This document shows, one piece after another, positions 1-9,300 of a stretch of 12,529 nucleotides of DNA; the stretch's first letter is position 1; each line of letters opens with the position of its first letter. The position numbers were made by a program, and so were the translations under genes. The stretch lies in assembly GCA_001953115.1 (NCBI GenBank), contig LSSL01000788.1, forward strand, positions 1 through 12,529, written 5' to 3'. Origin of the DNA: Smittium mucronatum (taxonomy: Eukaryota; Kickxellomycota; Harpellomycetes; Harpellales; Legeriomycetaceae). The notes beneath the pieces were generated by a model. The model ran no database searches and was not told where the DNA came from. It worked only from the letters and a program-made list of their open reading frames with translations.

Positions 1-614
1 TTTTTTTTTTACGGGAAATTAGTTATTTCGGACCACAAATTAATAAATTTCTTGAATCTCCGTCACAGCATTTATTTACCATGGGTTGAAGTCCAAGTAT
101 TATAGAAACAGGAATCAGGTGCTTAACAAATGACTCTTTTCTATTTGCTGAATTGCCCCTATTGATTTGCCAACCAAATCCCGTAAAATGTCATTTTTGA
201 GGCACACGAGTTAATCAATTGGCAAATAAATGTTCTATATTGGTGAACGATTTAGTAATTGGTGGAAGGTAATTTTTTCTCGAATGTGCGAATATTAATG
301 GTCCTTTAAAACCCTGGTTGTAAATCTAGCCTACAGCGGGAATTGATTTTATGAGTAAATTTTTAAAAGCGAGAAAATTACAAGCTATTATTATTAATTC
401 AGATACATGCACCTGTGATTTATACCCAATAGAATGCACAGTAAATGAACATAAATTGGGGCTGATATTTTAGTATTCTGAGCTTTATTGGAAAAAAGTA
501 ACTTGTAAAAAAAAAAAAAAACAGCTAGGATTCTATTTAGTCGCATTTTAATACTAAAGCCTTTATTTTTATTTTCGAGATTGAAAAGAGTTTAGAAGTT
601 TTCTAATTCTCAAC
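1..614. promoter_or_regulatory. Upstream region of rtf2, with five CCAAT boxes
   Basis: I see no coding sequence on either strand here. The stretch begins with a T10 run and has an A-tract near 508-522. CCAAT pentamers occur at 426-430 and, as ATTGG, at 217-221, 237-241, 258-262 and 485-489. The nearest is about 125 bp from the rtf2 start codon. CCAAT boxes are bound by the HAP/NF-Y complex in fungi and animals. That they drive rtf2 is inferred from position only. Confidence 0.45.
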
Positions 615-1738
615 ATGGGAAATGATGGAGGGTCAATCCCCAAACGTAGCGAACTGGTTCAATTAAAGGCAAAGAAAGAGAAGGCCGATACTAAACTCCA
701 AGCGATATCCAAATGGTTTTTTTGCGCGCTTTCTAAACTACCGCTATCCGAACCAATAGTTTCAGATAAAATGGGAAAACTTTACAATAAAGAATCAATA
801 CTAAAATATCTACTTGACAAGGAGGGTGCTTTTGGAGATGCTGATAATATATGCTGGTACATTAAAAGCATGAAACAGGTCAAAGAACTCACTCTGACTA
901 AGAATCCCGATTTTTCAAAGAAACGGGACCTCAAAACCCCGAGTTCCAATAGTGAATACTATTCAACAGCGCAGTTCATCTGTCCTATTTTGCAAAAGGA
1001 AATGAACGGTAAAGTAGATTTTTGTTACATGTGGGAATGTGGTTGTGTGATGTCTGAGGAAGCTGCTGCCCTCACAAAAACCGATGTCTGTTTAAATGTA
1101 AGAATTTTTTTTGTAATCTTTATTTATTTCAAAGTATATCATTGTTTATTTTTATTTTTATACAGGGAATTTTAAAGTTGGTTATTGTTTTATTATATTA
1201 CTACACTGGAAATTTTAAACTTATCATTTTTTGTTTTTAATCACTCTGTCTCTTTTTCATTTTGTAGTGCGGAAAAAATATTGTTAGAGACAATATTGTA
1301 ACTCTGAATCCCAGCCCTGAAAAGAGCGAAGAGATGCTGGAAAAGCTATTAAAAAACATCAAGTCCAAAAAATCTAAAAATAATGCCCGCTTGAATAATC
1401 ATACCGAAAAGTTTAACTCTACCAAAGATGAAACTAAATCTCTGGGTACGGAAATCCCATTGAATATGACGAAAATTTACAAAAATGAAGATGGACCAAA
1501 TAAAAAGAGAAAACACGAGCCTGCCAAAATCGAGGTGGGGAAAGCGATTAAGGTTGCGACCTGTTCCATTCCCTCGAGCAGAATAATCGAACAGTATGGA
1601 ACTTCATTCGCTGGCAGCAAAGATGTAAAGTCTAACCCAGTACTGAACAGTATATTTTTGAACGAGGATGATCGAAAGAAAAGCGACAAAAATAAGAATT
1701 TCCTATTTAAAGGAACATTCAATAGATATGTATCATAG
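615..1738 (+). CDS. rtf2: Rtf2-family replication termination factor (two exons)
   Basis: Exons are 615-1097 and 1268-1738, giving 317 residues, close to the human protein (about 306). Rtf2 proteins act at replication forks: fission yeast Rtf2 stabilises a paused fork at a barrier, and human RTF2 is removed from stalled forks. The N-terminus reads MGNDGGSIPKRSELV, the family hallmark. A first RING-like half follows (FFCALSKLPLSEPIV, Cys37) with GKLYNKE. The second zinc-binding half has ICPI (Cys123), EMNG, CGC (Cys142, Cys144), then Cys159 and Cys162, ending in NIVTLNP. The intron is phase 0 and falls exactly between Cys159 and Cys162, so splicing is needed to complete the domain. The C-terminal 130 residues are Lys-rich, with an NLS-like KKRKHE, and look disordered. 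The start is the first ATG and matches the conserved family start. Identity is secure; residue-level roles come from the family. Confidence 0.93.
1098..1267 (+). other. rtf2: rtf2 intron, 170 bp
   Basis: The donor is AAT|GTAAGA and the acceptor is TTTTGTAG|TGC. It is phase 0. Removal joins DVCLN to CGKNIV and restores the paired cysteines of the Rtf2 zinc-binding region. If retained, translation stops at 1173-1175 after 25 foreign codons. Confidence 0.9.
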
Positions 1739-1974
1739 TTTTCATTTTACAAAAAATCATAATTATTCTACTCTGACTTTTATTAAATAATAATTTCGTT
1801 TATACAATGTGTGTTAAAAAAATAAATAAATAAAATCCATTCTTGTGATAAAATCATACGGTACAGTCAAGTGAAAAGGGGGGGGGGGTAGAAAGGTTGT
1901 GGTAGCCATTGAGATCGAAAGGTGGGCTCATTTTGGTTATGACTGAAAGATCGATCGACAGATTGAAACAAGGT
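1739..1974. terminator. Convergent 3' region of rtf2 and the ArfGAP gene
   Basis: AATAAA signals for the plus strand lie at 1821-1826, 1825-1830 and 1829-1834. A minus-strand AATAAA (TTTATT on the plus strand) lies at 1779-1784, about 190 bp past the ArfGAP stop. The two transcripts therefore probably overlap at their 3' ends. A run of eleven G sits at 1878-1888. No coding sequence is supported here. Confidence 0.5.
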
Positions 1975-3450
1975 CTAGTATCTAAATTGGTCCAGATATT
2001 TAGATACGCTGTCAGAGCCTGACTTCCAAACTGTTTTAAGAGCATCTGCTTTGTCAGAGTTCAGGATATTATCAAGAACCTCACGGGCATTGTAGCCTAA
2101 ATCTTGGAGATCCAAGTCAGAACCAAATATTTCTCTTCCCCAATATTCAGAAGGTTTAAATGAACGATTTTGAGGGCCGTCATCCTCAGCAAAAAACTGA
2201 GCGGAAGAGATGGATTTGGCATTTTTAAACTTTTGTTGTGCATATCCAGCCTCCGAAGTTTGATTAGATGATTGATTGTAAGCTGAGCTATTTGAAGAAT
2301 TGTAATTATAATCCTGACTAAATGATGAAGACTTAGTTGGCACGGATTGGCCGGCAGTGCTTCCAAAATTGAGACCTCGAACTCGGGCTTCTAAGGCTTC
2401 AGAGTTAGAGGAGGATTCATTTGTGCTTTGGTTATCTGCTCCTGAGTATGCCAAACGGCTAGATGTCGAATTGGTCGATGAAGCATCCTTAGAGCCTGAA
2501 GCATTATCAAAGTCGGGAACGTAGCCGAAACCACCAATCTTGGACTTGGCTTTGGAATCAAAGGTGTTTGAAGTTGGAGAGCTAGTTTGGATTTGTTTAG
2601 AAAGAAGAGCTTCTTCGGTGGCCTTGGCAGCAATTTCCTCAAAATTATCGAATTTCTGGGATTCTATTTTGACGGCACCCCCACCAAGTTTTTTCTTGAT
2701 GCTTGATGGATTTTTTTTAGACATCTGGCCGGGTTTAGCTGATTTCTTAAACGACAGGACTGGTTTGAACGAGGGATTAGAGCTGGTTGGCGTCTTGACA
2801 GGGGTTTCCAGCTCAGAAGTTTGTGAAGTTGGGGCTTCAATATTTCCAGTGGAAACGGAAGGTAAAGTGTTTGAAACTTTGGAATCAGTATTAATTCGAA
2901 GGCTATTTTCAGAGGATTCGGTTTGAGGGGCAATATTTGCTTGAGAATCTGTGATTGGAGCATCAGAGGACTGGGCAATGTTTGAAAAGGATTTAGCCTC
3001 GGAATTGACTAATTCAGCGGCAGATTTAGCTAATTGAGATTTGTACAAGAGAGCAGCCCGGCAAGTATATTTTTTTTCGAGACTTTTGCCACCAATGGAA
3101 CCGATTCCAGAACTGTTAATGAAGTCACCGCAGCCATTATTTATCCAGAAATTTTGAGCTTTAGAATTACCACCTAATCTCATATTAGCAATTTGCAATA
3201 CGCTCCAGTCATCTAGAGCAGTACTTCGTACAAAACTAATGTGGACACCCAAGTTTCTGTGTATGGAAGAACAGCTTAAACACAGAAAAATTCCATATGT
3301 AACGGAGGCCCAAACAGGCAAACGCCTACCACAGTCAAAACAGGTCTGATTTTCTATTTTCTTCAAAAGCTGGCCGAATATTTGATCGCGCTTTGCTTTG
3401 TCGATTATTATTGAACCTTCGTCGCTGGGAGTGTTTTGAGTTTTTAACAT
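1975..3450 (-). CDS. glo3: Glo3/ArfGAP2-3-type Arf GTPase-activating protein
   Basis: This single-exon gene encodes 491 residues. The product should stimulate GTP hydrolysis by Arf1 on COPI-coated membranes of the Golgi and ER-Golgi transport. The ArfGAP zinc finger is complete: Cys37-X2-Cys40-X16-Cys57-X2-Cys60, followed by [14 protein letters not shown] with the catalytic arginine at Arg65. A basic stretch (about 230-258, FKKSAKPG to KKKLGGGAV) followed by [12 protein letters not shown] matches the coatomer- and cargo-binding part of the ArfGAP2/3 branch. ISSAQFF at about 414-420 matches the Glo3 regulatory motif. Together these separate it from Gcs1/ArfGAP1. The centre is Ser/Asn/Thr-rich and probably unstructured. 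The first ATG is used and places the domain at the usual distance from the N-terminus. It is convergent with rtf2 and divergent from the Rap1-like gene. The product class is clear; pathway details are inferred from the family. Confidence 0.93.
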   Translation of the reverse strand: MLKTQNTPSDEGSIIIDKAKRDQIFGQLLKKIENQTCFDCGRRLPVWASVTYGIFLCLSCSSIHRNLGVHISFVRSTALDDWSVLQIANMRLGGNSKAQNFWINNGCGDFINSSGIGSIGGKSLEKKYTCRAALLYKSQLAKSAAELVNSEAKSFSNIAQSSDAPITDSQANIAPQTESSENSLRINTDSKVSNTLPSVSTGNIEAPTSQTSELETPVKTPTSSNPSFKPVLSFKKSAKPGQMSKKNPSSIKKKLGGGAVKIESQKFDNFEEIAAKATEEALLSKQIQTSSPTSNTFDSKAKSKIGGFGYVPDFDNASGSKDASSTNSTSSRLAYSGADNQSTNESSSNSEALEARVRGLNFGSTAGQSVPTKSSSFSQDYNYNSSNSSAYNQSSNQTSEAGYAQQKFKNAKSISSAQFFAEDDGPQNRSFKPSEYWGREIFGSDLDLQDLGYNAREVLDNILNSDKADALKTVWKSGSDSVSKYLDQFRY

Positions 3451-3491
3451 AGTGAAACAAGATATGAAAATGATTTATAAAGTATACGTTA

Positions 3492-3600
3492 AAGCAATAG
3501 CAATAGCAACAGCAATAGTAATAGCAATAGTAATGGCAATAGTAATGGCAATAGCAATAGCAATAGCAATAGCAACAGCAATAGTAATGGCAATAGCAAA
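3492..3600. repeat. Degenerate hexanucleotide tandem repeat (AGCAAT)n, about 18 units
   Basis: About 109 bp are built from AGCAAT units with variants AGTAAT, GGCAAT and AGCAAC. The array ends 42 bp upstream of the ArfGAP start codon, so it may lie in that gene's 5' leader. The variants are arranged in a higher-order pattern (runs of AGCAAT broken by AGTAATGGCAAT pairs), which suggests unequal duplication of longer blocks as well as slippage. Confidence 0.9.
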
Positions 3601-3706
3601 AGGGCTTAGATAAACGAGAAGGGCAGAGTGGAGGATCTAAAAAAGAAGAAAAGGCAATGCAGAAATCATATAGTGGTAAACAAATTGCATCATCCATTCG
3701 ATAATT

Positions 3707-3889
3707 CCAATAGCAATTTCCCCAATTTTGCTCATCAGAAACATTCATCGTAGAGAAGCTATTGGATAGAAAGCATTTGCCAATATTGGTGGTAAGCCAA
3801 TAGACACATCGGCAGTCTGGCCTCTTTGGTGTTTTAATTTTGGACCATTTGGAGCGACTATAGTCACATCCTTCGAGATGTGTTATTGG
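3707..3889. promoter_or_regulatory. Cluster of seven CCAAT boxes upstream of the ArfGAP gene
   Basis: CCAAT occurs at 3707-3711, 3722-3726, 3780-3784 and 3797-3801. ATTGG occurs at 3761-3765, 3785-3789 and 3885-3889. At this base composition fewer than one would be expected in 183 bp. One CCAAT/ATTGG pair is directly abutting (3780-3789). The cluster lies about 260-440 bp upstream of the ArfGAP start. Binding by an NF-Y/HAP complex is an inference from the motif. Confidence 0.5.
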
Positions 3890-4158
3890 TCGGTAAATAT
3901 ACCAGTCGTCATTTAGAAAAGCCCAAAATAGAAAATCAGATGCCTGATTTATGACTATATATTTTTACATTATGGATTTATACTGTAAGAAAAGCAACTA
4001 ATGGCTATTTATAACTCAAATAAGTCCGAGAATATTAATAATATTAGCTATTATATTTAGAAAAAATTAAGGAAAAAAATCGATCTAAAACTTGCAGCTA
4101 CCTTAAATGTATCAATATCTTCTGCTTATATATGGCCATGGGATTTGAATATGCTTAC
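3890..4158. other. AT-rich intergenic stretch, no gene seen
   Basis: No open frame of useful length, RNA gene or clear repeat is visible. If the doubtful minus-strand gene at 4159-4597 is real, its last exon would have to lie here. One possible continuation uses the acceptor TTTAAG near 4105 and ends within a few codons. Confidence 0.4.
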
Positions 4159-4597
4159 CTATAAAACTTCTTAACCTCTCTTTAAAATTGTCTCTAAATG
4201 AATCAAATATCTGAGGATAATAAAAGCCAGGAAATATTATCGGAATAGCTCTACATTGGAATGTTAAGTTCTCTAAACTATTCCTGGAGCCTAATTCTAG
4301 CAGTACAATTAATAAATGCGAACCTCTGTCTGAATTTAAGACTAAACGAAAAAAAAAATTCAAACAATAGATTGGTATACTATAGAAATTTTAACAGCTT
4401 TCGAAACCTAAAACTGGGTAGGTAGTGGGGTTCTTTTGGGGTATACTAAGGGGTTTCAGCCATGCTTTTTTCAAATCTTCACACTCCCTCCAAACAACAG
4501 TTGTATTCTGAATTTCTAGATCTACCTCGATTTTTCTTGTCCAAGAATAATAAAAAACAATGTGAAACATTATTAAACTAGCATTATTGAGAAGCAA
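4159..4597 (-). CDS. Possible unrecognised two-exon gene or gene remnant (partial model)
   Basis: I do not recognise this and confidence is low. Two open segments on the minus strand can be joined. The first runs from ATG 4597 to 4447. A 105 bp intron with donor CTTA|GTATAC and acceptor T10-CGTTTAG leads to the second segment, 4341-4159. Both boundaries are phase 1, so the frame is kept. The second exon ends at a good donor, TATAG|GTAAGC. The 183 bp exon is phase-symmetrical. The joined protein contains VVWRECEDLKKAWLKPL, then a hydrophobic GSHLLIVLLELGSR and FPGFYYPQIFDSF. The downstream exon and the true start are unclear. The intron size matches the other genes in the window. It could equally be a decayed gene or chance. 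Confidence 0.22.
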
Positions 4598-4830
4598 TAT
4601 TTAGTTTATTTCACACAAAGATCTTTAAAATCCATAAAAAGTGTAATTTTGTTTCTATCTTTTTCAGAGCTCAAATATATTCCAAGCTAATACCAGAGCG
4701 ATCCGTCGTTTTCGTTCGGGCAATTAACCTTTTCTTGACCCGAAAAATAGATTGAATTACTATTTTCATAACATATCAAATTCCATTTGATGGCTTATAA
4801 AATTGATTCGGTAACAATGGCTTTTCCAAA
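4598..4830. other. Intergenic stretch, nothing clear
   Basis: I find no supported gene or RNA. A good plus-strand acceptor-like sequence (TTTCTATCTTTTTCAG) ends near 4667, but the sequence after it has early stops in all frames, so no exon is called. Confidence 0.35.
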
Positions 4831-4895
4831 ATAAAAATTACATTTTTTTTTTTGTATCACGGAATTTTATTGTAAGATGATAAAAATTACATTTT
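4831..4895 (-). mobile_element. Short poly(A)-tailed retroposed fragment, copy A, with 16-bp target-site duplication
   Basis: Read on the minus strand, a 25-nt segment (4878 down to 4854) carries AATAAA (4871-4866). Twelve nt later comes a run of A (11 T on the plus strand, 4843-4853). The same 16 bp, ATAAAAATTACATTTT, lies on both sides (4831-4846 and 4880-4895), as expected for a target-site duplication. The last four bases of the left repeat are shared with the tail, so its exact edge is ambiguous. The inserted part is only about 33 bp. This matches target-primed insertion of a severely 5'-truncated polyadenylated transcript (LINE-type or SINE). The parent element is unknown. Confidence 0.7.
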
Positions 4896-5532
4896 GTGAA
4901 AATTGAATGCCGTTTTTGTGCAATTCTGAAAAGAATAGCTATACCAAGACGAGAATAAATGTATATCTAAAATGGAAAATTTAACTTTTCTGAAAGCCAT
5001 CTCTAATATGTAAATACCCTGTCGTGTATCAGGGGCTTAATTGATACGTTTTATATTTTTTACTATTGCTAAAGCATCTTCGGTGTCGCTAAAAATGGGG
5101 TAATGCATAATTATGCTTCTCATAGATATTTGATCGCAAATAAATCAAACAGAGATTAGTGAGAAATTGATTGAAATAAGTCTGGTTTGGTCTATTACAA
5201 TCTACTGCGCTGTTTTAGAGAATATTAACAATCTATCAGCAAGTCCAAGCTGCGCAAATTAACGAATTTTTACAAAGGAGGGAGGGTGGAAGTGGGAATA
5301 TATTGTTTATGCAAGATTTTAGGGTTTAGTTTTATTGCACCCTATTAAAATTGGCTTTTTTCAGTAGGTTCATGCATTTCAAATACGTATATTCATTGGT
5401 GAATGCCTTAGCTCTAGACTACATTTAGCTTTAGCCCCTCAACCTACTTGAATTGTCTCCAAATGGGACTATACAACGTTAGATTTACATATCGATTTCT
5501 TTCGGGGCCTAACCAGTATACCTGCGTGCCAA
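4896..5532. other. Intergenic stretch without a supported gene
   Basis: No convincing coding or RNA gene is seen. A G-rich run at about 5278-5296 (GGAGGGAGGGTGGAAGTGGG) could form a weak two-tier G-quadruplex. The segment from about 5444 is richer in GC than its surroundings and is part of a minus-strand open frame (see 5533-5570), which may be old transposon sequence. Confidence 0.35.
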
Positions 5533-5570
5533 CTTGAATGTCGTTATCTTGCAGTAGAATTCCGTGATGC
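5533..5570 (+). repeat. Diverged third relative of the retroposed fragments
   Basis: The reverse complement of these 38 bp matches copy B (5864-5901) at 31 positions. Within the 25-nt core shared by copies A and B there are four differences, all C here (minus strand) against T in the copies. The relationship continues beyond the core (GATAACG, CATT), so it is not a chance poly-T effect. There is no poly(A) after the matching end. On the minus strand it lies inside an open frame from about 5674 to 5444 with HHGILLQDNDIQVGTQVYW, which I cannot assign to a family. Confidence 0.6.
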
Positions 5571-5669
5571 AATACTGTGTGCCAAATTGTATTGCCAAAG
5601 GATATTAATACTTCTCTGCAAGTAATATGTTCTTTGATCACCCAGTTTTTGTAAATATTATCTGCCAAT

Positions 5670-5674
<5 letters not shown>

Positions 5675-5706
<32 letters not shown>
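5675..5706. repeat. (TA)16 microsatellite
   Basis: Sixteen perfect TA units are flanked by AATAAAAT on the left and CATTAAG on the right. No function is implied. Confidence 0.97.
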
Positions 5707-5709
<3 letters not shown>

Positions 5710-5839
5710 TAAGAAAAAATGACCGAGAAATGAATCGCTTTAGCCCACCTGGTTTTGAGAGAGCCATTCGTGGAATTTGCTTTAGACAAAATGTACCAAA
5801 GCGTAAAATGTCAGCAGCCAATAGCAATGATCAACTCAG

Positions 5840-5913
5840 TGCCAGTCTCTCTTTTTTTTTTTTGTATCACGGAATTTTATTGTAAGATAACGTCATTAAA
5901 AATGCCAGTCTCT
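5840..5913 (-). mobile_element. Short poly(A)-tailed retroposed fragment, copy B, with 11-bp target-site duplication
   Basis: Positions 5852-5888 repeat copy A exactly over the 25-nt core and 11 T. The minus-strand AATAAA is at 5881-5876, again 12 nt from the A-tail (12 T on the plus strand, 5852-5863). The insert runs 14 bp further at its 5' end (5889-5902) than copy A. Flanking it are identical 11-bp copies of TGCCAGTCTCT at 5840-5850 and 5903-5913. Same 3' end, different 5' truncation point and a different duplicated target are the standard signs of independent retroposition events. Confidence 0.72.
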
Positions 5914-6178
5914 TTAGCTTGTAGGTTTATTAAAGGCTGATTTTTCGTTCATTTCTTCAGTAAATTAGCTTATGAGCCCATGCTAGAAATCTTACAGTTG
6001 GATTATTCTAATCTTTTGCGGGAATTTGTCTGAAGTCATTAATATTATTATGCCACAGTAATAATTTCTGCAATAACAAAAAATACCATAAATGCCACAA
6101 ATCCATAATACAGTTCTAAAATGCAGAGTATTGACTCTTTCTTATAATAGAAATCATAAATAATTGGCCGTATACAAC
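5914..6178. other. Intergenic stretch, nothing clear
   Basis: This is AT-rich sequence with no open frame, RNA gene or repeat that I can support. Confidence 0.4.
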
Positions 6179-6230
6179 CCAATCAACTGCGGATTTACTA
6201 GATTTATATCCAATAAAAAATACCTATTGG
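6179..6230. promoter_or_regulatory. CCAAT boxes upstream of the Rap1-like gene
   Basis: CCAAT lies at 6179-6183 and 6210-6214, and ATTGG at 6226-6230. They are about 120-170 bp before the start codon, a normal distance for fungal CCAAT elements. The role is inferred from position. Confidence 0.45.
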
Positions 6231-6286
6231 TCTGCGGGTTTGGTTTGACTTGTAAAAATAAGTTTATTTCATTTTGTTTACAAGCT

Positions 6287-6348
6287 ATGCGTCAAAATCT
6301 TCTATGAAAATACTTTTCTTCTTTACTAGTAGAATTATGAATATATAA
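6287..6348 (+). promoter_or_regulatory. Two small upstream ORFs leading into the Rap1-like start
   Basis: The first uORF (6287-6307, six codons plus stop) overlaps the second by an ATGA. The second (6304-6348, fourteen codons plus stop) ends in a TAA that directly touches the main ATG at 6349 and is in the same frame. If the leader begins upstream of 6287, ribosomes would have to reinitiate or leak past both. The transcription start is unknown, so this is conditional. Confidence 0.35.
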
Positions 6349-9300
6349 ATGTTATTTTACAATAAAGTATTCGTAGATTCTTCCGGAAAACCTGTATATT
6401 TCTACCTACGTTCTGTAAACAAATACGACTATGTAAAAAATCTAATCGAAAGTCATGGTGGTGTGGTTGTCTCTAAATATAAAGATTCTGGAAACATCGT
6501 GGTCCTCTCCGATTCCGTTCTTAATAAAAGAATAAAAATACCCTATTACTCTTCCGATTATATTTACGATTGTATATACCAAAACTCCCTTTTGGATTTA
6601 AATACTTACAGAATTGTCCCAGAAGGCAAAAGGTATCTATTTTATTACTCTATAATTTTTTTTTCATTTCTTTCACTAGACGTACATTATTTCGATAATT
6701 TCTTCTAATCTTTCATTGTGAACTCCCATCTCTCTCTATTTATATATATATAGTCTTTTAGTTTCATCGAGTTTTTTTATTAATTGATTTATAGTGAAAA
6801 CAACAGCTTTTTCAATTCAGACTTAAACATCCCCGAAGAAAATACTTTCTCCTTAGAAATTCAATCTGAATTTCCCGATCCAACCCATCTTGCTAAAAAT
6901 AAATCCGTTTTGCCTACTCATGTAGCTTATTTTTCTACCCCTAATAACTCCCCACAACCAAAAGATATTCCCAACATACATAAATCCAAAATATCCTCTC
7001 CTAGATTTCAAAGATCTTGTTCTGGTTCCGCTACAAGCTCAAAAAAGAGCCGGAGAAGCTTTAAAAAATCTACCAGTAACTTTTCTGAGTCTGTAAACAA
7101 ATGGAAAATTGGCTTCCAAAATAATTCTCCCCACAATAAATTTTTATCTCTAAATGATAATTTTCATTTCAGTAACAAAAGAACACCGTTAAAAAAACAT
7201 ACCTCCTCAATTATCCCAAATTCAAGTCCCATATCCAATTTATCTGGTTTAATATTTCAAAATTCTTCCATTTCCACAATTCTATCCAATAACTCACATA
7301 ATCAAATCCTTAAAATTTCAGGTAACTTTCTCTATTAAATAACAATACTTCAAAAAACTGTTTCTGTAAATCACTCAAGTAAATTATTATGTTTCTCTAT
7401 ATATCCTATCTTAATAACCATATTCCTCTTTATTAGAATTGGATCCCGATGACAGAATTTCTGAAAGCATTTTATCCAATAACTCTTTAGAATTGGCTCC
7501 TATTCAAAAAACTCAAAGTCTTAATCATCCCAAGAAATCCTTTAGTGTAAATTCTAACGACTTTCCCCTTGATTCTTTATTAACTCAGGAGTTTACTAAA
7601 CCTCTGTCCTCACCCTCACCCACATCCTCGTCCACATCACCAATCTCATCTCCTTTGCTGGATTCAAAGGTTCACTCCCCATCCCAGAATTTCTCAAAAA
7701 CACTCACTAGTCCCGAAAATACCAAAAACAGTAAAAAACCTATATTCATTCCTTACAATTGCTTTTAATATGTCTTATTGCCTATATCCACTTTTTTTTT
7801 CACGGATATATTTTTCTTGAATCTTATTTTTATTTATTTATTTTAAACCCATAGACAGTCTTGATATTGAATTAACTGGTATTTGTGGCGAAAAAAATAC
7901 TCTACAGCATTTCGACTCTGATTTAAATTATGATTTCGATACTGAAGAAAACGATATTTTTTTTAGTCAATCAATAAACAATGACCCCACTTCCCATTTT
8001 GACAATATAGTTAGTTCTATTCCCCATACATCCCTTCTTAGTAACAATCCCAATGCAATTAACAGTTCAAAATCAGATAATACTTCCACTTTTGTTTTTT
8101 ATGGCTTTCCAGACTCAAGCAGAAATCTTTCCCATTCTTCATTAAATAATGATCTGCAAATAGAAAATCCTGAAATTTTAAAACCAACTAAAAACAGCCC
8201 CTTCAACTCCTCCAGTGAATTTTCAAACTCCCAGGTTCTCGAAGATAACATTTCTAAAACTGACTCCCTTATTGAAAACTCTCCCACCCATACCCAAAAA
8301 GTCAAAATCGAACCGGTATTCTCTCCCTCGTCCATATCCCTTAATAATCTTCCCCTCAAATCTGAAACGCCTAATGTAGACTCCAACACACAATCCTCCC
8401 TGAATCGCATTGTTGAATCTTACAAGAATTACGTTAGCAGAAAAAATAAAAGGATATCAAACGGCTCCTCAGTGAATATGAATTCCTCTGATGCCCAGAA
8501 CTCCATCATAAATACGAATAATTCGCCTCACCTTAGCGATGCCGACTCTCCAATAAAATCCCCTCCCCTTACCTTGACTCCAGCTTCTCTTTTAGGAGAA
8601 AAAAATGATTCCGATTTATCTGAAAATCTTTCTCATGACTTGTCAGAATCATTAGAACCCATTCGACCTTCACTATTTTCTCAAAAACCACACACACCCG
8701 ATCCTAAAATTGGTTCAAACCCTTCAGCTGATCATGAAACATATAATTCTCCTAGCAGCTTTTCTAATAATAGTCTTGAAAATATATGCGATACTTTTGA
8801 AAACAGCTCATCAGGAAAAAAAAAGTCTATAGAAATGGATAGATTGGGTTCAGATTGGGATAAAATAGATTTTTTAAATGACGATGTAACGACGGGTACT
8901 GATGATGGATCAGAGAATATGGAAATCCTTGATTTTGGTTCGAAAAAATTACATGGATTTGAAATTGGCGCCAATCTTGAAAGTTTCAATGGAACTGAAA
9001 ATGAAGAAGACGAAAACTCATATTCTCGCTCCAATCAAGTTAATGTATATGAAAGTGATATAGTCTCTACATTCGAGAATTTAAATTTTATTGAATCCGA
9101 CAGCTCTAATATGGATACTTTCGAAGACAAATCTTTAAGCTCGGAGAATATTGAGTTTAAAAAAACTTTTGAAAATAATATATTAAATACACCAAAAGAC
9201 TTATCTTCCCATCCAAAGGTCAAAAATGACTACGACAGAATTTCCCTGTCTCATAACCCCCAAAATGAATTAAAAGTTGAGTTAGTTGAACAAAATGCAT

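Noticed and set aside
2540..2926. Plus-strand open frame of 128 codons
   Set aside because: It is the antisense shadow of the Ser-rich part of the ArfGAP gene, with no independent support.
3492..3600. CRISPR-like array
   Set aside because: The units are 6 bp with no spacers; this is a simple tandem repeat in a eukaryotic genome.
3335..3748. Minus-strand open frame of 137 codons rich in Cys and Tyr
   Set aside because: Most of it is the hexanucleotide repeat read through, and it overlaps the start of the ArfGAP gene in another frame. There is no domain.
5755..5940. Plus-strand open frame of 61 codons
   Set aside because: It is interrupted by the retroposed copy B and its poly-T, so the frame is accidental.
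6304..6348. Upstream in-frame ATG as an earlier start for the Rap1-like protein
   Set aside because: An in-frame TAA at 6346-6348 separates it from 6349. The BRCT strand begins right after the 6349 start.
7791..7815. Poly-T followed by CACGGATATATTTT in intron 3 as another retroposed copy
   Set aside because: Only a few bases match the core after the T-run, and no flanking duplication is seen.
8430..8460. IVESYKNYVSRKNKR as a remnant Myb helix
   Set aside because: It lacks the regularly spaced Trp residues and the three-helix pattern of Rap1 Myb domains.
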